A stretch of DNA of 64,000 bases from Aquiflexum sp. TKW24L. GTDB taxonomy: Bacteria > Bacteroidota > Bacteroidia > Cytophagales > Cyclobacteriaceae. The notes beneath the pieces are model-generated. The model had not been told where the DNA came from and did no database searches. It was given only the letters and a program-made list of their open reading frames with translations. Shown here piece by piece: positions 49,709 through 58,443 of the stretch; the stretch's first letter is position 1, and the number at the start of each line of letters is the position of its first letter. A program made the translations under genes and the position numbers. The stretch is taken from the NCBI RefSeq assembly GCF_023502205.1, contig NZ_JAMFLG010000021.1, positions 1 to 64,000 of the forward strand, read 5' to 3'.

Positions 49709-51889
49709 ATGAAAAAGTTTGAATGGTTAGGTCAGTCCCTGTTCAACAGTTATGCGCAGGTGTTTTTCTCCAACAACAAATGGTTTGGGATCATCCTCCT
49801 ATTCATCACTTTCGTGGATGTTTATGTCGGTTTTTTTGGACTGACAGCGGTTTTGGCGGCTTTGTTTACCGCCTATTTTATCGGACTCTATGAGCCAAAT
49901 ATCCGTCAAGGTTATTATGGATTCAATGCCCTGCTCGTCGGGGTGGGCTTGGGAATCTACTTTGAGCCCGGAGTTTTGCTCTTTGTTCTGGTATTGATTG
50001 CAGGGATTTTGACAGTCTTCATTTCTGTGACGATGGAAGGAGTTTTGGGTAAATATGGCCTCCCCTACCTGAGTATCCCCTTTATCCTTGTTTTTTGGAT
50101 GGTCAGGCTCGCCACACGGGAGTTTGGGGAATTGGGACTGAGTGAAAGAGGGGTTTATATCCTGAATGACCTCTACCTCTTAGGTGGCAGCTCACTCGTC
50201 AACATGTACGAATGGTGGAACCAACTCCCCATGCCACTTTCCCTCAAAGCCTATTTCCTTTCCCTTGGGGCCATATTTTTCCAGTCCAATGTCTTTGCGG
50301 GTGTCCTTGCAGCCTTGGGAATCCTGATCTATTCCCGAATCGCATTTACCCTTTCACTTTGGGGATTTTACATCGCCTATGTTTTCTACCTGCTTTTGGG
50401 AATTCCATTTTCCGAAGTATCATTCAGCTATATTGGATTCAATTACATCCTTACCGCCATTGCCCTAGGGGGATATTTCATCATTCCGAGCCGCAGTTCT
50501 TACCTTGGTCTCATCGCCATTATCCCAGTGGTCACGATCTTAGGTATTGCCCTGCAACAGGTTTTCAACTTGATCTACTTACCGATCCACTCTTTTCCTT
50601 TCAACCTTGCTACCTTGACTTTTCTCTATGCACTGAAGTTTCGGGTGGACAATAGAATTGGTCTCAGCACGATTTTTTGGCAGCAAAATTCCCCCGAAAA
50701 AAACCTCTACAGCTTCAGTAATTTTCAGAAAAGATTTGGGGAAGACAGCCCGGTACCTATTTACCTTCCATTCTTTGGCGAATGGACCGTCACCCAAGGA
50801 CACAATGGTACTTATACCCACAAGGACGCTTGGCGGCATGCTTGGGATTTTGAAATCAAAGATGAGCAAAACAAGACTTATAAGGAGGAAGGGGATTTTC
50901 CTTTGGATTATTACTGCTTTGACAAAAACATCCTCTCACCTGCAGATGGGACAGTAGAAGCCGTGGTCAACGACATTCTGGACAATCCCATTGGGGCAAA
51001 TAACTTGGAGAAAAACTGGGGAAACACCATCATCATCAAGCACGCGGACTTCCTCTATAGCAAACTGAGTCATCTCAAACAAGGCTCCATCCTACCCAAA
51101 CCTGGTGACAAGGTCAAGAAAGGAGAAGTCATCGGGAAGTGTGGCAACTCGGGAAATTCACCCTATCCCCACCTCCACTTTCAGATTCAGGCAACGCCGC
51201 ATATTGGGTCCAAGACACTCGACTACAGGATCACGGATGTGTGGATGAGGGTAAAGGGTAAAGAAAAACTCATGTCTGCCGCCAATCCCAAGGAAGATGC
51301 AGTGGTAAGTTCGCTGCTACCTGAAAATGATTTGAAGAAAGCATTCTCGTTAGTGGTCGGCAACAAACTCCACTTTGAAACCGAGGATGGAAAGCGGCAT
51401 GAATGGGAAGTCAAAAGGGATTACAGCCTCAACAAATACCTTGAATGCCTACAGACCGGCTCCAAAGCCTACTTCAAACTCGATGAGGCGATGCTTCATT
51501 TCACGAATTTCGAAGGAGATAGAAAATCCCTTCTCTATGCATTCTATCTCTCTGCCTTCATGGTGAGTTTCGGATTTACCGACGGACTCAAGCTAAAAGA
51601 TAGGTTTCCGGTTCACATGGTTTTCCATGTCAATACCATCTTCCTGCAAGATTTCATTGCCCCTTTTTACCAATACCTCAAAGGGGAATTTCACCTGACC
51701 TATCCCGAAAAAAACAAAGGCTTCTCCTCAAAACCCCTTTCCCTCAAAGGCCAAATTCTCAAGAAATCATGGGGAAGAACCTTGGATGTTTCGGAGTTTG
51801 AATTTGTATTGGATGGCGGAGGACTCAAGACATTCGGATTTAAAAACAACAAAAACCAAATTCTGGCAACATGTATCTACGACAGTTAA
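49709..51889 (+). CDS. urea-transporter-like membrane domain fused to M23 metallopeptidase domain
   Basis: The 726-residue protein begins with about ten transmembrane helices over residues 20-310 that resemble urea transporter (UT) proteins (GYYGFNALLVGVGLGIYF, LGGSSLVNMYEW). An M23/LytM-like domain follows at about 330-500, with GTYTHKDAWRHAWDF, the His-containing IIIKHADFLYSKLSHL, and the terminal zinc-site pair PYPHLHFQI near residue 489. A final ~200-residue module (with HEWEVKRDYSLNKYLECLQ) has no recognised family. The M23 part should be periplasmic. The combination of transport and peptidase roles suggests export and cleavage of a peptide, or cell-wall amidase activity. The stop overlaps the next gene by 19 bp. 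Confidence 0.85.
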   Translation: MKKFEWLGQSLFNSYAQVFFSNNKWFGIILLFITFVDVYVGFFGLTAVLAALFTAYFIGLYEPNIRQGYYGFNALLVGVGLGIYFEPGVLLFVLVLIAGILTVFISVTMEGVLGKYGLPYLSIPFILVFWMVRLATREFGELGLSERGVYILNDLYLLGGSSLVNMYEWWNQLPMPLSLKAYFLSLGAIFFQSNVFAGVLAALGILIYSRIAFTLSLWGFYIAYVFYLLLGIPFSEVSFSYIGFNYILTAIALGGYFIIPSRSSYLGLIAIIPVVTILGIALQQVFNLIYLPIHSFPFNLATLTFLYALKFRVDNRIGLSTIFWQQNSPEKNLYSFSNFQKRFGEDSPVPIYLPFFGEWTVTQGHNGTYTHKDAWRHAWDFEIKDEQNKTYKEEGDFPLDYYCFDKNILSPADGTVEAVVNDILDNPIGANNLEKNWGNTIIIKHADFLYSKLSHLKQGSILPKPGDKVKKGEVIGKCGNSGNSPYPHLHFQIQATPHIGSKTLDYRITDVWMRVKGKEKLMSAANPKEDAVVSSLLPENDLKKAFSLVVGNKLHFETEDGKRHEWEVKRDYSLNKYLECLQTGSKAYFKLDEAMLHFTNFEGDRKSLLYAFYLSAFMVSFGFTDGLKLKDRFPVHMVFHVNTIFLQDFIAPFYQYLKGEFHLTYPEKNKGFSSKPLSLKGQILKKSWGRTLDVSEFEFVLDGGGLKTFGFKNNKNQILATCIYDS

Positions 51890-53220
51890 TGCCCGGAATC
51901 CTTTTGCTCTTGGTCTGCACTTCTTTGGCACAGGCCCAACAACAAAAAAGCCTCTCCCAAGTGGATGCGTTGACCTATTCCCTTTTCCAAAAAAAGGAAT
52001 GGCAAGGCCTCATCAAGGAAGGCAATGAAGCGCTTCAGGACGGTATCGATTATTACTACCTGCGGGTGAGAATGGGAATGGCCTATTATGAAATAGGTAA
52101 TTATCATTTGGCTTCGACACATTTCGAAAAGGCAATCCACATGAATAGCAGTGAAGAGTACCTTCAGGAATACCTTTTTTATGCATACCTGTTGGCGGGA
52201 AGGTCCGCTGAAGCAAAAGTCATAGCAGCAGATTTTTCTCCTTCTATGAAACAAAAGACAAAAATCGGTACCGTCAAATTCATTGAAAAGCTTGACCTCG
52301 CCTACAATTATACCGGCCTGACCGACCAAAATGTGGTAGATGGATTTACGGCTTCCCTCAGCCCCGATTTGGAAGGAAGTCAGTTTATCCCAAACCAGCA
52401 CCACTATTTCTTCGCAGGTCTGCAGCATGGATTCAGCCCAAGGCTAACACTCTACCACGGCATTTCGACTTTGCAGGTCAGCCACCTTCTCTACAGCCAA
52501 TCCGAAAGCGAAATCCTCCTTGACAGGGATTATCAGTCCAGCCTTTTCCAATATTATGCCGCCGCCAATGTCCTTTTGGCAAAAGGCCTCAGTCTGATGG
52601 GTGGACTCCATTATATCAATATCAACTATTCATTGCAGGTCCAAAATCAGGTGGGTCAAGGTCCCAATGTCATCACCCGGGAAATAAACCAAACCGATAC
52701 CGACATGGTCTATTTTGGTTCGCTGCAAAAAAGATGGTCCTATTTCAGTCTTGGAGGATCCTATTATTACGGCACTCTTGCCAATGCACGGCAAGATCAA
52801 AAGGACCTCAAACTCATCCTCTATCCCAAAGGAAACCTGAACCTCTACACAGTTTCGGTTTTGTCCCACCAAAGGCAACAAAGCGACACGAGGCCGACGA
52901 CCAACCGCATAGTCTTTGAACAACAGATCGGCACCAAGTTCAACAACCACCTATGGCTCGAAGCCTATGGCAGCTTTGGTGAAATGGAAAACTTCCTGCT
53001 CAATGACGGCCTTGTGGTCTTCAACAGGCTGGACAAAATCACGCAAAGAATCGGTGCCAGGGCCATCATCCTCCCCAATCCCCGATGGAGCATTACCCTG
53101 GATTATACCCTATTCACCAACCAAAGTGAATTCAATACAGGCGGTTCCGAATCCGAACCCCTCAACTTACAGGAATACAACATTCAATCCCTAACCGGCA
53201 TCTTATCATGGAGATTCTAG
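51871..53220 (+). CDS. TPR plus outer-membrane beta-barrel protein, YaiO-like
   Basis: The 449-residue protein has a signal peptide (MYLRQLMPGILLLLVCTSLAQAQ). A short TPR-like helical part follows over about residues 50-110 (YYEIGNYHLASTHFEKAIHM), then amphipathic beta strands to the C-terminal LTGILSWRF, with an aromatic last residue as in outer-membrane barrels. It matches the YaiO/OprD-like barrel class only in general form. It overlaps its neighbours at both ends, so it belongs to the operon and may be the outer-membrane exit or anchor for the product. Confidence 0.75.
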   Translation: MYLRQLMPGILLLLVCTSLAQAQQQKSLSQVDALTYSLFQKKEWQGLIKEGNEALQDGIDYYYLRVRMGMAYYEIGNYHLASTHFEKAIHMNSSEEYLQEYLFYAYLLAGRSAEAKVIAADFSPSMKQKTKIGTVKFIEKLDLAYNYTGLTDQNVVDGFTASLSPDLEGSQFIPNQHHYFFAGLQHGFSPRLTLYHGISTLQVSHLLYSQSESEILLDRDYQSSLFQYYAAANVLLAKGLSLMGGLHYININYSLQVQNQVGQGPNVITREINQTDTDMVYFGSLQKRWSYFSLGGSYYYGTLANARQDQKDLKLILYPKGNLNLYTVSVLSHQRQQSDTRPTTNRIVFEQQIGTKFNNHLWLEAYGSFGEMENFLLNDGLVVFNRLDKITQRIGARAIILPNPRWSITLDYTLFTNQSEFNTGGSESEPLNLQEYNIQSLTGILSWRF

Positions 53221-53867
53221 CAAAACAAATAAATCCAAAATCCAACCGGATCCTAAAAACAGAAATCCTGGTTTTGGCATTTCTGATCGCTTTGATCACC
53301 GCATTCAATGCGCAGGCACAGGACAAGGTCACGGATGCTTTCCGAGAAAGCTACACCCTCGAAAAATCCCAAAACTTCAATGCTGCCATTGATAAATTGA
53401 TTTCAGTATATCAGGCAGATTCCTACGAACTCAACTTGAGGTTAGGTTGGCTGCACTACCAAGCTTCCAAGCTTGACCAAGCCACAGGATATTACAACAA
53501 GGCCGTGGCCTTAAAACCTTATGCCATCGAACCCAAGCTTGGCGTGGTCCTCCCGCTCTCTGTGCAGGGCAAATGGGACGAAATCCTCGACATCTACCGC
53601 CAAATTCTACAGACTGATCCCCAAAACAGCCTCGTGAATTACCGCGTGGGATTGATCTATTACAACCTTGGAGATTTTGCAAAGGCAGATCCCTTCCTAG
53701 AGAAAGTCGTCAACCTCTATCCATTCGATTATGATGGATTGCTACTCCTAGCATGGAACAAACTCAGCCTGCAGAAGTCCAGGGAAGCCAAGGTTCTGTT
53801 CCAAAAAGTACTGCTGAACAATCCCAGCGACGAATCCGCCTTGGAAGGACTTAAGATGATCAAATAA
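53208..53867 (+). CDS. exported tetratricopeptide-repeat protein
   Basis: The 219-residue protein has an N-terminal signal or anchor (residues 18-38, ending FNAQAQ) and four or five TPR units: FNAAIDKLISVYQADSYELNLRLGWLHYQ, LDQATGYYNKAVALKPY, WDEILDIYRQILQTDPQ, FAKADPFLEKVVNLYP, SREAKVLFQKVLLNNP. TPR proteins scaffold partners. It overlaps the barrel gene by 13 bp and likely works with it at the envelope. Confidence 0.85.
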   Translation: MEILAKQINPKSNRILKTEILVLAFLIALITAFNAQAQDKVTDAFRESYTLEKSQNFNAAIDKLISVYQADSYELNLRLGWLHYQASKLDQATGYYNKAVALKPYAIEPKLGVVLPLSVQGKWDEILDIYRQILQTDPQNSLVNYRVGLIYYNLGDFAKADPFLEKVVNLYPFDYDGLLLLAWNKLSLQKSREAKVLFQKVLLNNPSDESALEGLKMIK

Positions 53868-53900
53868 CAGATTCTACTCCGACATCCATTTTCCATGTAA

Positions 53901-54395
53901 ATGATAGACACCATGATTACCAAGAGACTCATAATTCTATCTCTGCTGCCCGCCTTGTTGTGGATCGGCATCCTTTTGTACCTGCATCAGAATAATAAGA
54001 ACGAAGTCCCCATACAGCTCCAAAAGAGTGAACAGAACCTAGAGGGCCTAGTACTGATGGACGGGTATTGCTTTGCCTGTCATCATCCGGGAATGAGAGG
54101 AGGGCCGGCTGGAAGAACAGCCCCGCCAATGTTTAGAGTTCGGGAGCATTACCTTAGGGAAGGAATGGCAAGGGAGGAGTTTGTAGGTCCCATTATTGCC
54201 TATGTGCAGCATCCCAGTCAGGACAAATCCAAAATGCCCGGAGCCATCCGAAACTTTGGGCTGATGCCTCCGCTGTCCGTGGACCAAAAGGACTTGACCA
54301 CCATTGTAAATTACATGTATGACCATGACCTTGCATCCGAAGAATGGAATGAGGAATGGAGGCAGTTTAAAAAGCTGGGAAATCAACCTCTCTGA
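53901..54395 (+). CDS. membrane-anchored monoheme cytochrome c
   Basis: The 164-residue protein has one N-terminal membrane anchor (RLIILSLLPALLWIGILLYL, residues 9-28). A class I cytochrome c domain follows with CFACH at about residue 56 and MPPLSVDQKDL near 125, whose Met may be the distal ligand. The alternative start is Met5 at 53913. It is 34 bp after the TPR gene and 30 bp before pcm. It suggests that the operon product is oxidised, or that electrons are delivered to the periplasm. No partner oxidoreductase is visible in the operon. Confidence 0.85.
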   Translation: MIDTMITKRLIILSLLPALLWIGILLYLHQNNKNEVPIQLQKSEQNLEGLVLMDGYCFACHHPGMRGGPAGRTAPPMFRVREHYLREGMAREEFVGPIIAYVQHPSQDKSKMPGAIRNFGLMPPLSVDQKDLTTIVNYMYDHDLASEEWNEEWRQFKKLGNQPL

Positions 54396-54424
54396 AAGAA
54401 AAAACCCACCAAAACAACACAGCC

Positions 54425-55099
54425 ATGAAATACCTGATCTTTCTATTTTTATTTCTGCTCCCGCAAACAGACCCCTACAAAGTCCGGAGGGAGCAGATGG
54501 TCAAAAATCAGATCGAAGCTCGGGGAATTGCTAACCGGGATATTCTCGAGGCCATGAGAAAAGTACCCCGGCATCTATTGGTTCCCGAAGACCAAAGAGA
54601 GTATGCCTATGAAGACCGGCCACTTCCCATCGGTGACGGTCAGACCATTTCTCAGCCATACATAGTCGCATACATGACGGACCTGATCGCTCCAAAAAAA
54701 TACATGAAAGTCTTGGAGATTGGGACAGGTTCTGGGTATCAGGCTGCTGTTTTGGCTGAAATGGTTGAGGAAGTCTATACCATTGAGATCGTGGAAAACC
54801 TCGGAAAACGTGCAAAAAAGGATTTAGACAACTTAGGCTACACCAATATCAATTGCCGGATCGGGGACGGCTATCAAGGTTGGAAAGAAAATAGTCCCTT
54901 TGATGCTATCATCGTCACTGCGGCGGCGGAGAAAGTGCCCCAACCGCTGATCGAGCAACTCAAAGAGGGTGGTAAAATGGTCATTCCCGTAGGACCTCAA
55001 GGAAAAGTACAAGACCTGCTATTGCTCGAAAAATCCAAAGGCCAGATCAAAACCACCAACCTTGGCCCGGTGAGGTTTGTGCCTTTTACAAGAAAGTAA
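54425..55099 (+). CDS. pcm: protein-L-isoaspartate O-methyltransferase with N-terminal signal-like segment
   Basis: The 224-residue protein starts MKYLIFLFLFLLPQT, a signal- or anchor-like stretch not found in cytoplasmic Pcm. The PIMT catalytic domain follows: QMVKNQIEARGI, PLPIGDGQTISQPYIVAYM, LEIGTGSGYQAAVLAEM (SAM motif I), FDAIIVTAAAEKVP and VIPVGPQG. It methylates isoaspartyl residues as a first repair step using S-adenosylmethionine. An exported enzyme would need SAM outside the cytoplasm, so a membrane-anchored cytoplasmic-facing form is more plausible. It is the last gene of the operon and converges with the next gene. Confidence 0.9.
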   Translation: MKYLIFLFLFLLPQTDPYKVRREQMVKNQIEARGIANRDILEAMRKVPRHLLVPEDQREYAYEDRPLPIGDGQTISQPYIVAYMTDLIAPKKYMKVLEIGTGSGYQAAVLAEMVEEVYTIEIVENLGKRAKKDLDNLGYTNINCRIGDGYQGWKENSPFDAIIVTAAAEKVPQPLIEQLKEGGKMVIPVGPQGKVQDLLLLEKSKGQIKTTNLGPVRFVPFTRK

Positions 55100-55109
55100 T
55101 TGATTTTCC

Positions 55110-56777
55110 TTAATCCACAATAAACTTGATCATTTCAAAGCGCTTATCCACTTGGATTTCGAGGATATTGATTCCCTTGGGGAGTTGACGGACAAGGTTA
55201 GAAAGGATATCATTCACCTTTCTTTCACTTGACACAAGGTATTCTTCCGTTGTAGAAAAAGCATTGATGATCCTAAATCGGATAGAAAGGTCATTGGAAG
55301 GATTGATTTCTCCTAACCTCACCGTCAGTTTATTTCCCTTACTAGGGTTGGGATATACATACCAAATAGCAAGACTTTTATGGATACTGAAAGGAGTTAC
55401 TGACATGATATGGCCAAAGGAATAGCGGCCTTTCAAATCCACCTGCTTGATCCTATAATACAGCCTATCCCCTGTCATGGGATAGTCCGAATCCTCAAAG
55501 CTATAGGTGACTTGATCATTTGACCATCCCATTCCTTTGACAGTCCCGATCTGAACAAAATCTTCCACCCCCTTTACTGACCTCTCGATTTCAAAATGGC
55601 TATTTTCCCATTCCGCTGTAGTGACCCAATGCAAGTGGATTTGGTTGTATTTCTCTTCATAGATCAGTTGCTCCTCCAGTATTTTGATTGGCAAAAGCCG
55701 GAAACACCAGTCACCTGAAAAATCAGCCCATTCCTCTTCTGCCGGAAATAAAGTATATCCTGCAGTGCAGCCGCCAACGGACGTGGAAGGCATGGCGACT
55801 TCCGTTCCGCATTTGAAAATCCTTGCTGAGCCAGAGGACTTTGTAAAGGTTTGGTTGATAAATTGGGATCCTGCAAACATCCTCATCCATGAATCACCCA
55901 ACATGGTCATGGATTTAATATTGGCAGCACCATAAATATCAAACAACGCCGAACCTGCTAACTCTAAAGAAACTAGATTTAATGCTCCACCGACTTCCAC
56001 ACTGAGGAAAGAATCTCCCTTGATATTGATCCCCGAACATACATTTGAGCTGCCTGTTCCTTTGATAATCAATGCGTTTTTGTTGGCTATCGCCGTCGGG
56101 GTGGTACCCGGGTTTCCGGCATCAAGATTTAGCTGCCTGACTTCAAAAGTTCCCTCAACGATAACTTTGTTGCTGTTGCCATTGGTAAACGAAAGCGTCC
56201 CCCCAATCCTGAATGTGGCCTGAGGATCTACCTGAAAAAGTATTCCTTCAAATTGGTTGCTTGATGGATTGAGAACATTGTCGGTCTCTAAAATGATCCC
56301 ATTCCTTATGTTGACGACGGACTGTTTGTTATAAAAAATGTTTCCATCTATGTTGACCCTTGACTCACCTGTGCCGGTAGCATGGAGAAAACTCAATACC
56401 GCACGCTCAATCAGGTAAGTATGCCTTGCAATATTGAGGCTTACGCCATCGGTCAGGGTTATATTATAAATCGGTCCGTTAAATGCAAAGTCGAATCCAG
56501 GATCAAGCGTCAAGGTCTGATTGAGGATCACGTTGACATCACAATTATTTCTGATGGCATTATACCCGGGCAGCGCAGTGGCTGCGATGATAGGAGGAAA
56601 TGTACTGCTTGAGTTAAGAGAGCACCCTGGGATATTCACTTTATCCCAACAGTTACCGTCCATCCATGAGTTGGTACAGCCAGATTTGGTGGCATTGTAC
56701 GTGTAAGTCTGACTGATCGCAGGACCAGATACAAACAACAGCACTAGAGCAATATAGGTGATATAAAAGCCTTTCAT
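55110..56777 (-). CDS. secreted protein with T9SS-like C-terminal region
   Basis: The start is set at MKGFYITYIALVLLFVSG (56777), after a 15-codon in-frame extension that is not signal-like. The 555-residue protein has a signal peptide. A long beta-helix-like middle has recurring short strands (ALIIKGTGSSNVCSGINIKGDSFLSVEVGGAL, in part). A fibronectin-type segment follows (about 405-470, WVTTAEWENSHFEIERSVKG), and the C-terminus has YVYPNPSKGNKLTVRL, which resembles a type IX secretion sorting domain. It is likely exported to the cell surface. Cargo function is unknown. Confidence 0.75.
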   Translation of the reverse strand: MKGFYITYIALVLLFVSGPAISQTYTYNATKSGCTNSWMDGNCWDKVNIPGCSLNSSSTFPPIIAATALPGYNAIRNNCDVNVILNQTLTLDPGFDFAFNGPIYNITLTDGVSLNIARHTYLIERAVLSFLHATGTGESRVNIDGNIFYNKQSVVNIRNGIILETDNVLNPSSNQFEGILFQVDPQATFRIGGTLSFTNGNSNKVIVEGTFEVRQLNLDAGNPGTTPTAIANKNALIIKGTGSSNVCSGINIKGDSFLSVEVGGALNLVSLELAGSALFDIYGAANIKSMTMLGDSWMRMFAGSQFINQTFTKSSGSARIFKCGTEVAMPSTSVGGCTAGYTLFPAEEEWADFSGDWCFRLLPIKILEEQLIYEEKYNQIHLHWVTTAEWENSHFEIERSVKGVEDFVQIGTVKGMGWSNDQVTYSFEDSDYPMTGDRLYYRIKQVDLKGRYSFGHIMSVTPFSIHKSLAIWYVYPNPSKGNKLTVRLGEINPSNDLSIRFRIINAFSTTEEYLVSSERKVNDILSNLVRQLPKGINILEIQVDKRFEMIKFIVD

Positions 56778-57132
56778 TGGAATCGGGTGATTAACGCAAT
56801 AATAAGGTAAAATGAAACACATTTTTCGGGTTCAGAAATACATATTGATGTATCTATTGAACTTTACCAATATTTCATTAAACAATATCAATATAAATAA
56901 CCGAATTACAAAGCATTACCTGATCTAACAAAGGAAAAAACACAGAAAAAAACAATCATTTTATTTAGTTTCCCAATACCCTAAAAAGTGGCAACAACGG
57001 TTGTTTGGGTTCAATATCCATCCCGATAGCTCGGGATCCAGTATCAATCAATATCCAATACTACAAATTATGAATTTTGAAACGGTCCCTAAACAAATAA
57101 CCAATTAACCAAATAACATTTAACCCTATAAT
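56778..57132. other. intergenic region around 57.0 kb
   Basis: A 355-bp AT-rich gap between two minus-strand genes. The only structure is a small palindrome ATCCCGA-TAGC-TCGGGAT (57020-57037), an inverted repeat type that is common between genes in Bacteroidota. Confidence 0.45.
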
Positions 57133-57594
57133 TCAATCCGGCCTATACTTCATCTGAATCCCCCTCAAAAAATTTCTTAAAATCTGATCCTTGAGCGGGC
57201 GGTACTGGTCCTGTGTGGGTTTGCGAAAAAATGCACTGAGTTCATGCTTGCTGATATTGACATTGACAGAGGTGAGGATCTCCAGTATTTCGGTGTCCTT
57301 CATGTCCAATGCTATTTTGAGTTTTTGGAAGATCATGTTGTTGGTCAGGGTCTTCTCGGCGACTGGCTCCACCCCTTCCCGCTTGCCACGGCGGTCGATG
57401 ATCAGCCCATTCAGAAAGAATGCCAAGTCCTTGTCATAAATGCCTTTGTACTCAGGATCTTCTTCCCGCTTGAGCCAATCACTTACTTCAGACCTTGTAA
57501 CTGTTTTGCCCCCCAATCCAAAAAGCGCAATCATCTTGTCATCACCAAAATCAAAAGTATAGCGAAGGCTGCGGAGGATGTCGTTGTTGGTCAT
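57133..57594 (-). CDS. DUF1456 family protein (YehS-like)
   Basis: The 153-residue soluble protein has two tandem copies of the ~65-residue DUF1456 module. The first has NNDILRSLRYTFDFGDDKMIALF and SEVSDWLKREEDP. The second has NNMIFQKLKIALDMKDTEILEIL and HELSAFFRKPTQDQYRP. No biochemical role is known for the family. It is monocistronic with repetitive DNA upstream. Confidence 0.9.
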   Translation of the reverse strand: MTNNDILRSLRYTFDFGDDKMIALFGLGGKTVTRSEVSDWLKREEDPEYKGIYDKDLAFFLNGLIIDRRGKREGVEPVAEKTLTNNMIFQKLKIALDMKDTEILEILTSVNVNISKHELSAFFRKPTQDQYRPLKDQILRNFLRGIQMKYRPD

Positions 57595-58443
57595 TTTTTA
57601 AAGGAGGAAGGAGGAAGGTTGAACCCTGAATTAAGTGAAGGGTAAAGATGTCGGATTGGGGTAAGTTTTCCAAATGTAATGGCGATACCTCACGCGAAGC
57701 CAGGGAGAAAAGAAGGAGGAATGATGAATAAATGAAAAATGATGAATAAAGAATGATGAATTCATTCGAATTTTTGTATGTAAATGAACACCACGATCTA
57801 TGTGGTCTCTGTGAGCTATGTGAGCTATGTGGTAAATAATCAATCCGAATTTTTCGACCATTGCAATACCTTCGCGCCAATTGTGGTAAAAGAATTACTA
57901 TCTCACGCGGAGCCGCAGAGAAAAGGAATGAACATTGATAAATGAAAAATAAGGAATGAAGAATGATGAATTCAGAATGGAAAATGAGGAATGAAGAATG
58001 ACGAATTTTTGAATGAACGCCGCGATCTATGTGGTCTCTGTGAGCTATGTGGTAAATAATCAATCCGAATTTTTCGACCATTGCAATACCTTCGCGCCAA
58101 TTGCGGTAAAAGAAAATTTATCTCACGCAGAGCCGCAGAGGAAAGGAATGAAGAATGATGAACAATGATGAACGAAGAATGAAGAATGATGAATTCACAA
58201 TATTAAAGGGAGACCGAGACCTCTGAGCCCTCGGTGAGCTGTGGTACATTATTTTCACCGATTCTCCCTTTGCGTCCCTTGCGATACCTTTGGGTCTTTG
58301 TGTGAGATATTTTAATTTTTTCTTTGTGCCTCCGTGTGGGCTTTTTATTCTACTTTTTTGCGCCCTCGCGTCTTTGCGTGAGAAATTTTATCTTGATTCT
58401 TAAAACAGAATCTCTGCGGTAATCTCCGCCCTAGTGTCGTATT
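57595..58443. repeat. degenerate copies of the dispersed repeat family
   Basis: This 849-bp gap holds two larger copies with a ~220-bp period (CAATCCGAATTTTTCGACCA at 57841 and 58061). There are also strings shared with the 44-47 kb blocks: CTCACGC.GAGCCGCAGAGAAAA, TGTGAGCTATGTGGTAAA and ATTGCGGTAAAA. Low-complexity GAATGATGAA runs lie between them. The final part contains CTTTGCGTCCCTTGCG and CTTTGCGTGAGA. No gene is supported. Confidence 0.8.

Noticed and set aside
57551-58081. 176-codon open frame upstream of the DUF1456 gene
   Set aside because: It is made of the degenerate repeats and overlaps the DUF1456 gene start; there is no family resemblance.
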